Source of the DNA: Rhodospirillales bacterium
Lineage (GTDB): Bacteria; Pseudomonadota; Alphaproteobacteria; Micavibrionales; Micavibrionaceae
Direction: 5' to 3'
Assembly: GCA_023898785.1 (NCBI GenBank)
Contig: CP060239.1
Span: 1,364,001 to 1,428,000, forward strand
DNA length: 64,000 nt
Under the pieces are notes generated by a model. That model did no database searches, was not told where the DNA came from, and saw nothing but the letters and a program-made list of their open reading frames with translations. A program made the translations under genes and the position numbers. Positions 43,482-52,580 of this stretch are shown piece after piece. Each line of letters starts with the position of its first letter. Position 1 is the stretch's first letter.

Positions 43482-44759
43482 TTACGGGCCTTTTATGGAA
43501 GAGGACGACGACGTTTCATCCTGAGGTGGTTCTTCGCTTGGCGCCGCAGCAGGCACGCTTTCAGCTTTATCCTGCTCCCCTGCCATCATCGGCGCAACCG
43601 GCATTCCGGGACGGATCATTATAATGCCCTGAGCCACGACTTTCTCGCCCTCGGACAGGCCGGAAAGGACAACGCGGCTGTGACCGCTACGATCACCGAG
43701 TTGAACCTGACGGTATTCAATAACATTGTCCTTATTTACGACATAGACAAAGCGGCGATCCTGATCGATGCCGATCGCTTTTTCGCCGACGAGCATCCGA
43801 CGCGCGCGATCGGCGCTACCCAACCGCACTTTGGCGAACATGCCGGATAAAAGGGCGCCATCACTATTTTCCAGCACCGCACGGGCGCGAATAGTGCCGG
43901 AAGCCGGATTGATGCGGTTATCAAAAGCATGGATTACGCCATCGATTGGCTGCTCAGCGTCACCACGCAAAATGACCTGCACAGGGATTTTACCTTCGTC
44001 TTCTTTGCTGCGCACCTGTTCACGAATATTTGAAAGATAGGTTTGTTCGTCAACTTCGAAATCAACATAGATCGATTCATCATCTACAATCGTCGTGACA
44101 ATGGGCGCACCCGGCCCGCTTTCGACGACATTGCCGAGCGTGATTTCAGCGCGACTGACCCGGCCTGAAATGGGGGCTTTCACACGGGCATAGTCCAGAT
44201 CAATTTCGGCCTTTTGCAAGGCGGCCTTTGCACCGCTGATTTCAGCCAGAACAAAATTAAAGCGGGAACGGCGCTCATCGACGATGCGCTGGGAAATGGC
44301 GTTGGTTTTGATGAGTTCCTGCGCACGCTTATATTCTTTATCGGCCAGATTGTAATTGCTTTGCGCAGCCTGAAGAGCGGCTTTGGCCTGCTCAACCGCC
44401 GCTTTATAGGGGCGAGAATCAATAACGAAAAGGACATCACCTTTCTTAACATGTTGGCCGTCCTGAAATAAAATCTCGGTGATGCGGCCACTGACCTGCG
44501 GGCGAATGGCGGCATAATCCACTGCGCTCAAGCGGCCAGGGAAATCTTTCCAGATGCGAACATCCTGTGTGCCGATAATTTCGACACTGACAGGCATCGG
44601 GCCCTGTGGCATACCTTCGCCCGGCCCTTGTGCATCGGCATGGTTAAACGGATTGAGTGCGATAAACAGGCCCGCCACAAACAACATGATTACGCAAAAG
44701 ACGGTCAGTTTTATAAGCAATTTTGAAAGGATTAATTTTTCAAGAAGTGACTTTGGCAT
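43482..44759 (-). CDS. RND efflux periplasmic adaptor (membrane fusion protein)
   Basis: A 425-residue protein. The N-terminal membrane segment (LLIKLTVFCVIMLFVAGLFI) is followed by the barrel-sandwich/lipoyl halves (DYAAIRPQVSGRITEILFQD and IDLDYARVKAPISGRVSRAE) around an alpha-hairpin (about 120-200), then beta-barrel and membrane-proximal domains (VVAQGIIMIRPGMPVAPMM). The C-terminus is acidic and serine-rich. It bridges the pump and channel. It is the first gene of the operon; the 186-base gap to cysQ on the right probably carries its promoter. No linked TetR- or LysR-type repressor is present. Confidence 0.94.
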   Translation of the reverse strand: MPKSLLEKLILSKLLIKLTVFCVIMLFVAGLFIALNPFNHADAQGPGEGMPQGPMPVSVEIIGTQDVRIWKDFPGRLSAVDYAAIRPQVSGRITEILFQDGQHVKKGDVLFVIDSRPYKAAVEQAKAALQAAQSNYNLADKEYKRAQELIKTNAISQRIVDERRSRFNFVLAEISGAKAALQKAEIDLDYARVKAPISGRVSRAEITLGNVVESGPGAPIVTTIVDDESIYVDFEVDEQTYLSNIREQVRSKEDEGKIPVQVILRGDAEQPIDGVIHAFDNRINPASGTIRARAVLENSDGALLSGMFAKVRLGSADRARRMLVGEKAIGIDQDRRFVYVVNKDNVIEYRQVQLGDRSGHSRVVLSGLSEGEKVVAQGIIMIRPGMPVAPMMAGEQDKAESVPAAAPSEEPPQDETSSSSSIKGP

Positions 44760-44945
44760 TGGTTTGTCTTTCTTGGGCCTGTGGAAAACTCAGGAGTTAA
44801 AATAAATGCTCACTTTACAAAACCTTGCAATGGTTATCAGAGACTTAGGGGGTTTTTATGTTTGGCTGAGAACAAGACTTTGTAAAGACTATTAACTTTA
44901 CTCTATAATCGTCCAAAAATGAAGAGGCTTAAAACCTACAAGATC

Positions 44946-45824
44946 TCATTCTTTGACATTGAACCATTCGAAAGAACAGGCGACGAATTCAGGATTGAGC
45001 CATTTTGGATTCGCACCGCCATATTTGAGCACTTCGCCATTTACGTCTGTGATCACACCGCCTGCGGCTTGCAAGACCGCATCAGCTGCAGCCGTATCCC
45101 ATTCACATGTCGGGCCGAGGCGCGGGTAGATGTCGGCCTTGCCCGCCGCGATAACACAAATTTTCAATGAACTTCCGCGCTTGATCAGTTTTTTGATTCT
45201 AAATTGCTCAAGGAATTTTTCCAGTCGCTGCGCATCACCATGCGATTTGCTGGCAACTACGTTCAATCCGCCTTTGGGCGGCGGACGCACAGAGATGGGC
45301 TTTTCCGTGTCTGTGTCTTGTGACCAGCGGATAGCAGTACCTTCGCCATGGCCCGCATAAAGCTCACCTAAGGCCGGAGCATATACTACACCCAGAACTG
45401 GCTTGGCATTTTTAACAAGCGCTATATTTACAGTGAATTCCTCACCTCCATTCATAAATTCTTTTGTTCCGTCGAGCGGATCAACAATCCAGAAATATTC
45501 GTGACCTTCTACCGAGGTCTTTTTACCAAGAGCAACGGCCTCTTCGCCAATCACAGGAATATCGAGCGTAAGCTGTTCCAGTGACATCTGGATAAAGGTT
45601 TCAGCCTCTCGATCGGCCAATGTGACGGGAGAATCATCGTGCTTGGAATCAACCTCTAATCCGTCTAAATCCTCATAATATTTCATTATAATATCACCCG
45701 CACCAAGTGCGATGCGGCGAACCATATTGCATAGAGCCTCAGGATTGGCCAAAAGCTTTCTGGTGCGCTCACGGGCTCTTTTATGAAATTCAGCGTCGAA
45801 CATTGAGTTGGGATTAAAAGACAA
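44946..45824 (-). CDS. cysQ: 3'(2'),5'-bisphosphate nucleotidase CysQ
   Basis: A 292-residue inositol-monophosphatase-fold enzyme that hydrolyses PAP to AMP, recycling a by-product of sulfate assimilation. Motifs: SPVTLADREAETFI, IPVIGEEAVALG, WIVDPLDGTKEFMNGGEEFTVNI (metal-binding DPLDGT with the CysQ-typical KEF), and GPTCEWDTAAADAVLQAAGG. The TTG at 45822-45824 has AAGGA eight bases upstream, while the first ATG (45801-45803) has no such site, so I chose the TTG. It is transcribed leftwards towards the efflux operon. Confidence 0.92.
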   Translation of the reverse strand: MSFNPNSMFDAEFHKRARERTRKLLANPEALCNMVRRIALGAGDIIMKYYEDLDGLEVDSKHDDSPVTLADREAETFIQMSLEQLTLDIPVIGEEAVALGKKTSVEGHEYFWIVDPLDGTKEFMNGGEEFTVNIALVKNAKPVLGVVYAPALGELYAGHGEGTAIRWSQDTDTEKPISVRPPPKGGLNVVASKSHGDAQRLEKFLEQFRIKKLIKRGSSLKICVIAAGKADIYPRLGPTCEWDTAAADAVLQAAGGVITDVNGEVLKYGGANPKWLNPEFVACSFEWFNVKE

Positions 45825-46028
45825 TGAATTTTTCCTTATTTTGAGACTTGTTGATTTTATCTTCGGGATAAACCTGCTGGTTAATATACTTCAAAACTTT
45901 CTGAATGCAGGCATTAAATTAGCCTTGCATGTTAATTATATCACGCTCAGCGAATTGGAGCGCTATAAACTTCATAAATAATATAGATGCTTTGTGCCTT
46001 GAGTTTGTTGCGATATTGGTACACAGAC

Positions 46029-47390
46029 CTATGATACCTTCTTGAGTTTTGCTTCATTGCCGGGCGGCACTTCCGGGCGGCCAATCGAGACATAGTGGAA
46101 GCCGCGCTCGCGCATATCTTCGGGTTTGTAGATATTGCGCAGGTCGATCATGCGTTTTTCTTTCATGATTTCGCCCAAACGCCCCAGCCCAAGTGCGCGG
46201 AACTCGTTCCATTCCGTAACGATCACCAGTGCATCCGCATTGGTGGCCGCAACGTAGGCGTCTTTACACCATTCAACCTTGCTCAGATGCTTTTTCGCTT
46301 CGTCCATAGCGACAGGATCAAACGCGGCCACATGGGCGCCTTCGTCCTGCAGATAGGGGATGATCTGCAAGGATGGCGCGTCACGCATATCGTCGGTGTT
46401 GGGTTTAAAAGACACACCCAAAATAGCAATGCGCTTGCCTTGAACGTTGCCTCCACAAGCTTCGATGACGCGCTGGGCCATTGAGCGCTGGCGGGCAGTA
46501 TTGACCCACACCACGGTTTCTACAATATTTTGCGGCGCGTTGTATTTCTGGCCGATTTGTGTGAGGGCGAGCGTATCTTTCGGGAAACAGGAGCCGCCAT
46601 AGCCCGGCCCTGCGTGCAGGAACTTCGCACCTATACGCCCGTCAAGGCCTATTCCACGCGCGACATCCTGTACATTAGCACCGGTTTTTTCGCACAAATT
46701 GGCGATTTCATTGATAAAGGTAATTTTTGTGGCCAAAAAGGCGTTGGCCGCATATTTTATGGTTTCCGAGGTTTCCGGCGATGTTATCACCATCGGCGTT
46801 TCGTTAATATAAAGCGGGCGGTACAGATCGCGCATAATTTCAACGGCGCGTTCGCTATCGGCACCGATCACGACACGGTCAGGACGTAAGAAATCATTCA
46901 CCGCCGCGCCTTCACGCAGAAATTCAGGGTTTGAGCAGACATCAAACTCCACATCTGTGCGACCCTGTTTTCCCAATTCCTCATTCATGATGCGCTTAAC
47001 TTCGCGCGCGGTGCCGACGGGAACGGTCGATTTGGTCACGATCAGCGTATAGCCTTCCATCACACGGGCAATTTCGCGCGCCGCCTCATACACATATGTC
47101 ATATCGGCATGACCGTTATCACTGCGCGCTGGCGTACCCACAGCGATAAAAACGGCTATCGAGTCTTTGAGCGCTTCTTCAAGATCTGTCGTAAAGGATA
47201 GACGCCCGGCCTTTACCTGCTTGGCGACAAGGTCCTCTAGACCCGGTTCATAGATAGGGATTTCGCCTTGCTTAAGGCGCTTAATCTTGCCTTCGTCCTT
47301 GTCCAGACACACAACGTCGATCCCGAATTCAGCAAAGCATGTGCCCGAAACCAGCCCGACATAGCCTGTCCCTACCATTCCTATACGCAT
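46029..47390 (-). CDS. ugd: UDP-glucose 6-dehydrogenase
   Basis: A 453-residue NAD-dependent enzyme that oxidises UDP-glucose twice to UDP-glucuronate, a precursor of surface polysaccharides. The N-terminus MRIGMVGTGYVGLVSGTCFAE is the NAD-binding Rossmann motif. NPEFLREGAAVNDFLRPDRVV, GPGYGGSCFPKDTLAL (catalytic Cys) and AILGVSFKPNTDDMRDAPSL are family signatures. The ATG at 47388-47390 has AAGGGA at proper spacing; a TTG five codons upstream is less likely. It stands alone, with more than 200 bases free on both sides. Confidence 0.97.
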   Translation of the reverse strand: MRIGMVGTGYVGLVSGTCFAEFGIDVVCLDKDEGKIKRLKQGEIPIYEPGLEDLVAKQVKAGRLSFTTDLEEALKDSIAVFIAVGTPARSDNGHADMTYVYEAAREIARVMEGYTLIVTKSTVPVGTAREVKRIMNEELGKQGRTDVEFDVCSNPEFLREGAAVNDFLRPDRVVIGADSERAVEIMRDLYRPLYINETPMVITSPETSETIKYAANAFLATKITFINEIANLCEKTGANVQDVARGIGLDGRIGAKFLHAGPGYGGSCFPKDTLALTQIGQKYNAPQNIVETVVWVNTARQRSMAQRVIEACGGNVQGKRIAILGVSFKPNTDDMRDAPSLQIIPYLQDEGAHVAAFDPVAMDEAKKHLSKVEWCKDAYVAATNADALVIVTEWNEFRALGLGRLGEIMKEKRMIDLRNIYKPEDMRERGFHYVSIGRPEVPPGNEAKLKKVS

Positions 47391-47570
47391 GATTATCCCT
47401 TTCAATCAGAGCGTTAAATGTAAATCTTTTGCGCCTTTTTCGCACTGCTCAGACCTTTTGACAAGCTTTATTCCATACCCAGAAAGAAGTAACCAGTTGT
47501 TAAGATAATACGGCTAAGCTTATTAGAGTGATCAGGTTTACCTTTCAACTTCACATATTTTTTATCTAGG

Positions 47571-47580
47571 GTCAGGACCT
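47571..47580 (+). repeat. GTCAGGACCT dispersed repeat, copy 2
   Basis: Reads TAGGGTCAGGACCTAAAACA around the core. The flanks closely match the minus-strand copy at 57100-57109 (GGGCTCAGGACCTATAAACA), so the shared element is longer than the 10-base core. It lies in the 286-base gap before sapC, which otherwise holds only AT-rich sequence and probable promoters. Confidence 0.45.
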
Positions 47581-47676
47581 AAAACATTGCATAATCTTTC
47601 ATATTTTGTTTAAATTCAACTTCTGAAATTTAATTCCATAGAATTTTAAAGGCATTTCAAACGATAAGGATCAATA

Positions 47677-48483
47677 ATGGCCAAGAAAGAGACAAAAAAA
47701 GACGCACCAGCCAAGGCAGAGCCAAAAGCGTCAGAGCAAAAGCCAGCAGCCAATATGCCCTTGTTTTATTCCAACCCTGTGCCGCTTGATGCCAAGGCGC
47801 ATGCGGACTTGGCTTTGAAACAGAATTTTGGTTTCGGCTTTACAGAAGGTGTGAATGCTGTGCCGCTTAACCTGATCGAAATGCCGCAAGTTTGTCATTA
47901 TTACCCGATTGCATTTTCGCCCGACGGCAACGCAACGCCTGTGGCTATTTTAGGTCTGCGCGATAATGAAAATCTGTTTTTGAATGCGGATAACACCTGG
48001 GAAGCCAATACCTATATCCCGGCCTATATTCGCCGCTATCCGTTTATTTTCTCTGAACTGCCTGGTGGCGATCAGTTAACACTTTGCCTAGATATCAATG
48101 ACAAAGTGACTGATAAAAAAGGAGATCAAAAGTTTTTTGACGCCGAGGGCAAGCCGAGCGAACTGGCCAATAACGCTCTTGAGTTTTGCAAGTCCTATCA
48201 CGCGGCGGCTCAGCAGACTGTTGAGTTCAGCAAGGCCCTGGCCGAAAGCGGTCTGCTGGTTGATCGCGAGGCCCAAATCAATGTTGCGGGCAACAAGCGG
48301 ATTAATTTCTCCGGCTTCAAAATCATTGATGAGAAAAAAATGGCTGAAATGGACGACAAAGCGTTCATGGAATGGCGTAAGAAAGGCTGGTTGCCGTTCT
48401 TGTATGCGCATCTGTTCTCCGGTGCACAATGGCAGCGCCTGACGTATCTATTGAATATGCGTCTTAAGAAAGAAGCAGCATAA
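47677..48483 (+). CDS. SapC family protein
   Basis: A 268-residue protein. A Lys/Ala/Pro-rich head (1-28) precedes a SapC-like region (PLFYSNPVPLDAKAHADLAL, NAVPLNLIEMPQVCHYYPIA, YIPAYIRRYPFIFSELPGGD). The family is named after a Campylobacter gene in the surface-layer protein locus, and similar genes are scattered in Alphaproteobacteria; the molecular function is not established. There is no signal peptide or membrane helix, so it is probably cytoplasmic. The C-terminus (WLPFLYAHLFSGAQWQRLTY) is well conserved in the family. The stretch before it contains a copy of the GTCAGGACCT repeat. Confidence 0.82.
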   Translation: MAKKETKKDAPAKAEPKASEQKPAANMPLFYSNPVPLDAKAHADLALKQNFGFGFTEGVNAVPLNLIEMPQVCHYYPIAFSPDGNATPVAILGLRDNENLFLNADNTWEANTYIPAYIRRYPFIFSELPGGDQLTLCLDINDKVTDKKGDQKFFDAEGKPSELANNALEFCKSYHAAAQQTVEFSKALAESGLLVDREAQINVAGNKRINFSGFKIIDEKKMAEMDDKAFMEWRKKGWLPFLYAHLFSGAQWQRLTYLLNMRLKKEAA

Positions 48484-48634
48484 TTTTTCAAGATAGCAAA
48501 TTTAAATTATAACAAACCCTTATTCGCATATGTGAAAGAAGTTTGTTGACTTTTATGGAATAGATTCTTGATCGCACGGCAGACTCATGCTAACCGTATT
48601 GCTTCGTCTTCAGAATTAGAGAGAGGTACCAGTC

Positions 48635-49204
48635 ATGGCTAAGGTCGGTGCGCAGCGCGCGGCAGATTTAACAGGTAAGTCAAAATCCACTATCCAGCGC
48701 GCTATGAATAGCGGCAAGCTCTCCTATGAGTTGGACCCCAACGGACGGCGTGTGATTGATGTTTCCGAACTGGACCGCGCGTTTGGCCTTAATCAAAATA
48801 GCAGCGCACCTGCTGCACCGACAGTGGAGGAAGAGCTGGAAAAAGCTTCCGTGCTGATTGAGATGGAGCGTATCAAAATGCGCGTAAAAATGCTTGAGAA
48901 CCAACTGGAAGCAGCAGAAAGCCAAATTGAGGACCTTAAAGCCCAGCGTGACCAGTGGCAGAAGCAAGCCTCTCAGATGCTTATCACCAGCCAATATTCA
49001 CAAAAGCAGGCCGAAGATCTGGCCGAGCAGCTTAAAGAGCGTGAACGCCGCGCTCGTGAACGCCGCGAAAAAATGGAGCAACAAAAGCTCGAAGAGCGGA
49101 TGAAGAAGATGCAGGCTGATAATCAAAACGCACAAGACGAGGATGATAATGAATCCGAAGGTGCTTTTGGCGGCCTGTGGAAACGCGTTAAAGGCGGACG
49201 TTAA
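48635..49204 (+). CDS. Helix-turn-helix protein with long coiled coil
   Basis: A 189-residue protein. Residues 1-52 look like a small MerR/excisionase-type winged helix (AQRAADLTGKSKSTIQRAM, then RRVIDVSELDRAFGL). A coiled coil fills about 65-160 (ERIKMRVKMLENQLEAAESQ and RERRARERREKMEQQKLEER), and the tail is acidic, ending FGGLWKRVKGGR. The layout recalls plasmid KfrA-type or phage-derived DNA-binding proteins; a chromosomal role is unknown. GAGAGG at 48621-48626 supports the start. Confidence 0.65.
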   Translation: MAKVGAQRAADLTGKSKSTIQRAMNSGKLSYELDPNGRRVIDVSELDRAFGLNQNSSAPAAPTVEEELEKASVLIEMERIKMRVKMLENQLEAAESQIEDLKAQRDQWQKQASQMLITSQYSQKQAEDLAEQLKERERRARERREKMEQQKLEERMKKMQADNQNAQDEDDNESEGAFGGLWKRVKGGR

Positions 49205-49253
49205 GCCTATATCTTCATGTGATTTTTACCTTTTACAGTGCTATACTGGCTAT

Positions 49254-49811
49254 ATGAGGTTTTTTTCTTACATATTGCTTGTTTTAGGCATATTAGTGCT
49301 ATGCGGCCCCGCGCAGGCACAGGAGCATGCACCACTCCCGCCCGCTGATGATGTGCCGCTCAGTTCGCCGCGCGATCACATGGATGATGTTCCTGACGCA
49401 TATATTGAAGAAGCCAACGCATTTTATGATGAATGTTCTGCCAGTGATTTGATGAGCCAATATTACAATTGCGAATGTTATTCTCTGGCCTATCTCGATA
49501 AGCGTATTGAAATGGGCCCTACGGTCGTCAGAACCTCTATTTTAAGTGAAATAGAAAATGAATGCCGCGACGCAGTTGGCGCTGCCGGAAGAGCTTATAT
49601 GGAATGCTTAAGCAAAGCCAATATGTTCAAACCGGGCACAGACCCGGAAGAATACTGCGAATGCGTTGCCAATACTTATGTGGATATGATGAACACGGCT
49701 GCGCCGCGAGTGAGTTCCCGCAGCATTGTCCGGCTTCAAACCTATTCTTATACCGCCTGCACCAATTCACAAACCGGGCGACCAGAGGTTAGATTTGAAG
49801 ATAGTCGATAG
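49254..49811 (+). CDS. Cysteine-rich secreted protein of unknown function
   Basis: A 185-residue protein. The signal peptide (RFFSYILLVLGILVLCGPAQAQ) gives the start at 49254, although the frame is open further upstream. The mature part carries two similar units, QYYNCECYSLAYLDKR and PEEYCECVANTYVDMM, each with a C-x-C pair inside a helix, plus further cysteines (YDECSAS, ENECRDA, YMECLSK, TACTN). This suggests an internal duplication held by disulfides in the periplasm. I do not recognise the family. It follows the helix-turn-helix gene by 49 bases. Confidence 0.6.
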   Translation: MRFFSYILLVLGILVLCGPAQAQEHAPLPPADDVPLSSPRDHMDDVPDAYIEEANAFYDECSASDLMSQYYNCECYSLAYLDKRIEMGPTVVRTSILSEIENECRDAVGAAGRAYMECLSKANMFKPGTDPEEYCECVANTYVDMMNTAAPRVSSRSIVRLQTYSYTACTNSQTGRPEVRFEDSR

Positions 49812-49814
49812 TCT

Positions 49815-51449
49815 TTAATTTGTTATGCATTGCGCGCCATGCACGGCAGCGTGTAAATGCGCCTTAGCCATGGGCAGGATGTTACCTTTATAAAAAGCAA
49901 TGGTACGGCGCTTTTCAGCAGCGAAGTCATCTGAACGTTCGGCCAGCGCCGCGTTTGATTTTTCCAATAGCACCCCGGCGGCAATAAGCGCAAAGCCATT
50001 AAGATACGGCGTGGCCATGGCGGCGACTTGATCAAGGTCTTTTTGCTTGCCTGTATCCAGAAGCGCTTTGGTGGCATCTTCGAGCATGTCGAAGTATGGG
50101 CTTAGCGCATCACCTGCATCGGCGCGCAGATCGTCAATAAAGGCGCTGATACTTTCCCCATTATCACGCAGGGTTTTGCGAAAGGTCAAATCAAGCGCCT
50201 GAATGCCGTTTGTGCCTTCGTAAATCGGTAAAATGCGCGCATCGCGGTAATATTGCGCTGCGCCGGTTTCTTCAATAAAGCCCATGCCGCCATGGATTTG
50301 AACACCGATCGACGTGACTTCACAAGCCATATCCGTGCACCAGCTTTTAACCAGAGGCGTAAGAATATCGACGCGCATGGTCTCACCATTATCAAGAGCC
50401 AGAGCTGCGGCATAGGTCAACGCCCGGCCTGCCTCAATTTGTGATTTCATGCTCAGCAGCATGCGCTGCACATCCGTATGCTGGTCGATGGTAACGCGCT
50501 CGCCGGTGGTGAATGACTTGCCCTGCACGCGCTGGGCGGCAAAGCTTTTGGCCTGTTGATAGCTTCTTTCCGCAATCGCGACGCCCTGCAAGCCCACAGA
50601 CAGGCGCGCATTATTCATCATTGTGAACATGTATTTGAGGCCTTGATGCTCCTGCCCGACCAAGTACCCGGTCGCACCATCAAAATCCATAGTGCAGGTG
50701 GGCGAGGCGTGGATACCGAGCTTGTGCTCCAGTCCGATACATTTCACAGCGTTACGTGTGCCATCTTCCAGAAATTTAGGAACAATAAACAATGAAATGC
50801 CTTTGATATCATCCGGAGCGCCCGGCAAGCGCGCAAGAACGAGATGAATGATATTTTCAGCCAGATCATGCTCACCATAGGTAATAAAGATTTTCTGACC
50901 CGTGATTTTATAGGCGTTGCCGTCAGGCTCCGCTTTGGTACGGATCAAACCGAGATCAGATCCGGCGGCGGCCTCCGTAAGGTTCATCGTGCCGGTCCAC
51001 TCACCGCTGATGAGTTTGGGTAGATAGGCCGCCTTTTGTTCATCCGAGCCATGATGATTAATCGCCTCGACCGCGCCCTGATTGAGCAGCGGACACAGGC
51101 TGAAGCTCGTATTTGCACCCTGCCACATTTCCTGAACAGGAAAAGCCAGCGCGTAAGGCAGCCCCTGCCCGCCAAATTCAGGATCAAACGGCACGGCATT
51201 CCAGCCGCCATCACGATACCCGGCATAAGCCTCTTTCCAGCCCGGTGCGGTGGTGACTTCGGTGCCGCCAAGCTTTGCGCCGTTTTGATCGCCGCTCAAA
51301 TTTAGCGGGGCCAGCACTTCACTGGCCAGTTTGGCGGCCTCGCCAAAGATAGATTCTGTCATTTCCCGGTCCAGATCTTCATTTTCAAACCCTAAAACAT
51401 CATGAAGCAGGAACTGCATATCTTCGATCGGGGGCATATAATCACTCAT
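49815..51449 (-). CDS. Acyl-CoA dehydrogenase (long, DmdC-like type)
   Basis: A 544-residue FAD-dependent enzyme of fatty-acid or related acyl-CoA oxidation. Landmarks: MNLTEAAAGSDLGLIRTKAE and KITGQKIFITYGEHDLAENI (FAD and substrate binding), HKLGIHASPTCTMDFDGATG, GVQIHGGMGFIEETGAAQYY, RDARILPIYEGTNGIQALDL and a C-terminal helical extension absent from short-chain enzymes, as in the DmdC-type subfamily. The substrate is unknown. The ATG at 51447-51449 gives the usual start (SDYMPPIEDMQFLLHDVLGF); the longer open frame would overlap the divergent transglycosylase gene. Electrons would pass through ETF to the ETF-QO encoded at 24-25.7 kb. Confidence 0.9.
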   Translation of the reverse strand: MSDYMPPIEDMQFLLHDVLGFENEDLDREMTESIFGEAAKLASEVLAPLNLSGDQNGAKLGGTEVTTAPGWKEAYAGYRDGGWNAVPFDPEFGGQGLPYALAFPVQEMWQGANTSFSLCPLLNQGAVEAINHHGSDEQKAAYLPKLISGEWTGTMNLTEAAAGSDLGLIRTKAEPDGNAYKITGQKIFITYGEHDLAENIIHLVLARLPGAPDDIKGISLFIVPKFLEDGTRNAVKCIGLEHKLGIHASPTCTMDFDGATGYLVGQEHQGLKYMFTMMNNARLSVGLQGVAIAERSYQQAKSFAAQRVQGKSFTTGERVTIDQHTDVQRMLLSMKSQIEAGRALTYAAALALDNGETMRVDILTPLVKSWCTDMACEVTSIGVQIHGGMGFIEETGAAQYYRDARILPIYEGTNGIQALDLTFRKTLRDNGESISAFIDDLRADAGDALSPYFDMLEDATKALLDTGKQKDLDQVAAMATPYLNGFALIAAGVLLEKSNAALAERSDDFAAEKRRTIAFYKGNILPMAKAHLHAAVHGAQCITN

Positions 51450-51549
51450 TTTTGGCTCTCTTTTAATTTTGGCACGGTGGTTGCAGACTACTTTTGAAAA
51501 GACTTTTGAAGAGACATTGTAGAAGAATTTAACGAGAAATACAGACCTC

Positions 51550-52476
51550 ATGCACGAACTAACAAATACAATTGCAAACAATGTGTTAGCGGCTTTTAGC
51601 GGCCAAGCCTCCAAAAGCGTTATGAATGCGATTCAAAGCGCCAGCGCCAAAACCGGGGTTGATTTTGCCTATCTGATGCAGCAAGCCAAGGCTGAGAGCA
51701 GCTTTGACCCACATGCCAAGGCCAGGACCAGCAGCGCTACGGGGCTGTATCAGTTTATTGAGAGCACATGGCTGAATACGATTGAAAAACATGGCTATAA
51801 GCATGGAATCAGCCTTGAGGGCAAGTCTCGTCGGCAAATCCTGAATATGCGCAACGACCCGGAAATTGCGGCCAATATGGCGGCAGAATTTGCCAGTGAG
51901 AACCAAAAGTTTCTTGAAGATCACTGGGCGAAAGGCGAGAAAGACATCGGCGCAACAGAGCTGTATCTGGCGCACTTTCTGGGAGCGGGAGGCGCGGCGG
52001 GCTTCCTGAATGCGCGTGATGAAAATCCGCTACAAAAAGCAGCCTATATTTTCCCGGAAGCGGCCAAGGCCAACCGCAATGTGTTTTATGAAGCTGGCAC
52101 TTCGCGCCCGCGTACGATGGATGAGATTTACGCCTTCTTTGATAAAAAGTTTCAAATTGAAGGCGCCCCTGCTCCGCAAGCCCAGCCATCGGCTAAGAGT
52201 ACGCCGCACTCTGTGGTGTATCAGGATATTGCCAGCGAGGCGTTGCTGGCCTTTGGCGTTGAAAATTCAGGGTTTGAATATAGCAGACGCTCTCAGGATC
52301 ACCTGATCAACCGGTTGTTTTCCCGCGGACACCAAGAGCTTGAGAATATCTACGGGCAGCACACCGCCTCCTCTCCTTATCAGGCTCTTCTCCACGCGCC
52401 GATTGAGATTATGCTGCTGGCCGAGCTGGATTTACCAACCAACCCTGATATTACGCGGCATAAATCGTATTTATAA
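51550..52476 (+). CDS. Lytic transglycosylase (SLT domain)
   Basis: A 308-residue protein whose SLT domain spans about residues 25-175: YLMQQAKAESSFDPHAKART (catalytic Glu), SATGLYQFIESTWLNTIEKH, RNDPEIAANMAAEFASENQ and ELYLAHFLGAGGAAGFL. It resembles alphaproteobacterial transglycosylases, some of which help assemble envelope-spanning machines. No classical signal peptide is seen at this start, so export is unclear. The C-terminal 100 residues have no recognised domain. It is divergent from the acyl-CoA dehydrogenase gene; a REP-like repeat follows it. Confidence 0.82.
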   Translation: MHELTNTIANNVLAAFSGQASKSVMNAIQSASAKTGVDFAYLMQQAKAESSFDPHAKARTSSATGLYQFIESTWLNTIEKHGYKHGISLEGKSRRQILNMRNDPEIAANMAAEFASENQKFLEDHWAKGEKDIGATELYLAHFLGAGGAAGFLNARDENPLQKAAYIFPEAAKANRNVFYEAGTSRPRTMDEIYAFFDKKFQIEGAPAPQAQPSAKSTPHSVVYQDIASEALLAFGVENSGFEYSRRSQDHLINRLFSRGHQELENIYGQHTASSPYQALLHAPIEIMLLAELDLPTNPDITRHKSYL

Positions 52477-52485
52477 TCGTTTATC

Positions 52486-52563
52486 GTCATTGTGAGACAA
52501 CCCGAAGGATGGGCGCGGCAATCTATTTTTTTGTCTGGATTGCTTCACTTCGTTCGCAATGAC
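52486..52563. repeat. CATTGCGAG-type dispersed inverted repeat, copy 2
   Basis: Begins GTCATTGTGAG and ends CGCAATGAC, with CAATCT and TGGATTGCTTC in the middle. It is a diverged relative of the 20839-20910 element and fills the gap between the transglycosylase and the methyltransferase gene. Confidence 0.75.
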
Positions 52564-52580
52564 GGCTATAGCTAGTCTTC

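Noticed and set aside
45840..45985. Short frame of about 46 codons between cysQ and ugd (ends ELERYKLHK)
   Set aside because: No ribosome-binding site and no ATG at a sensible position; possibly a decayed fragment, but not supportable.
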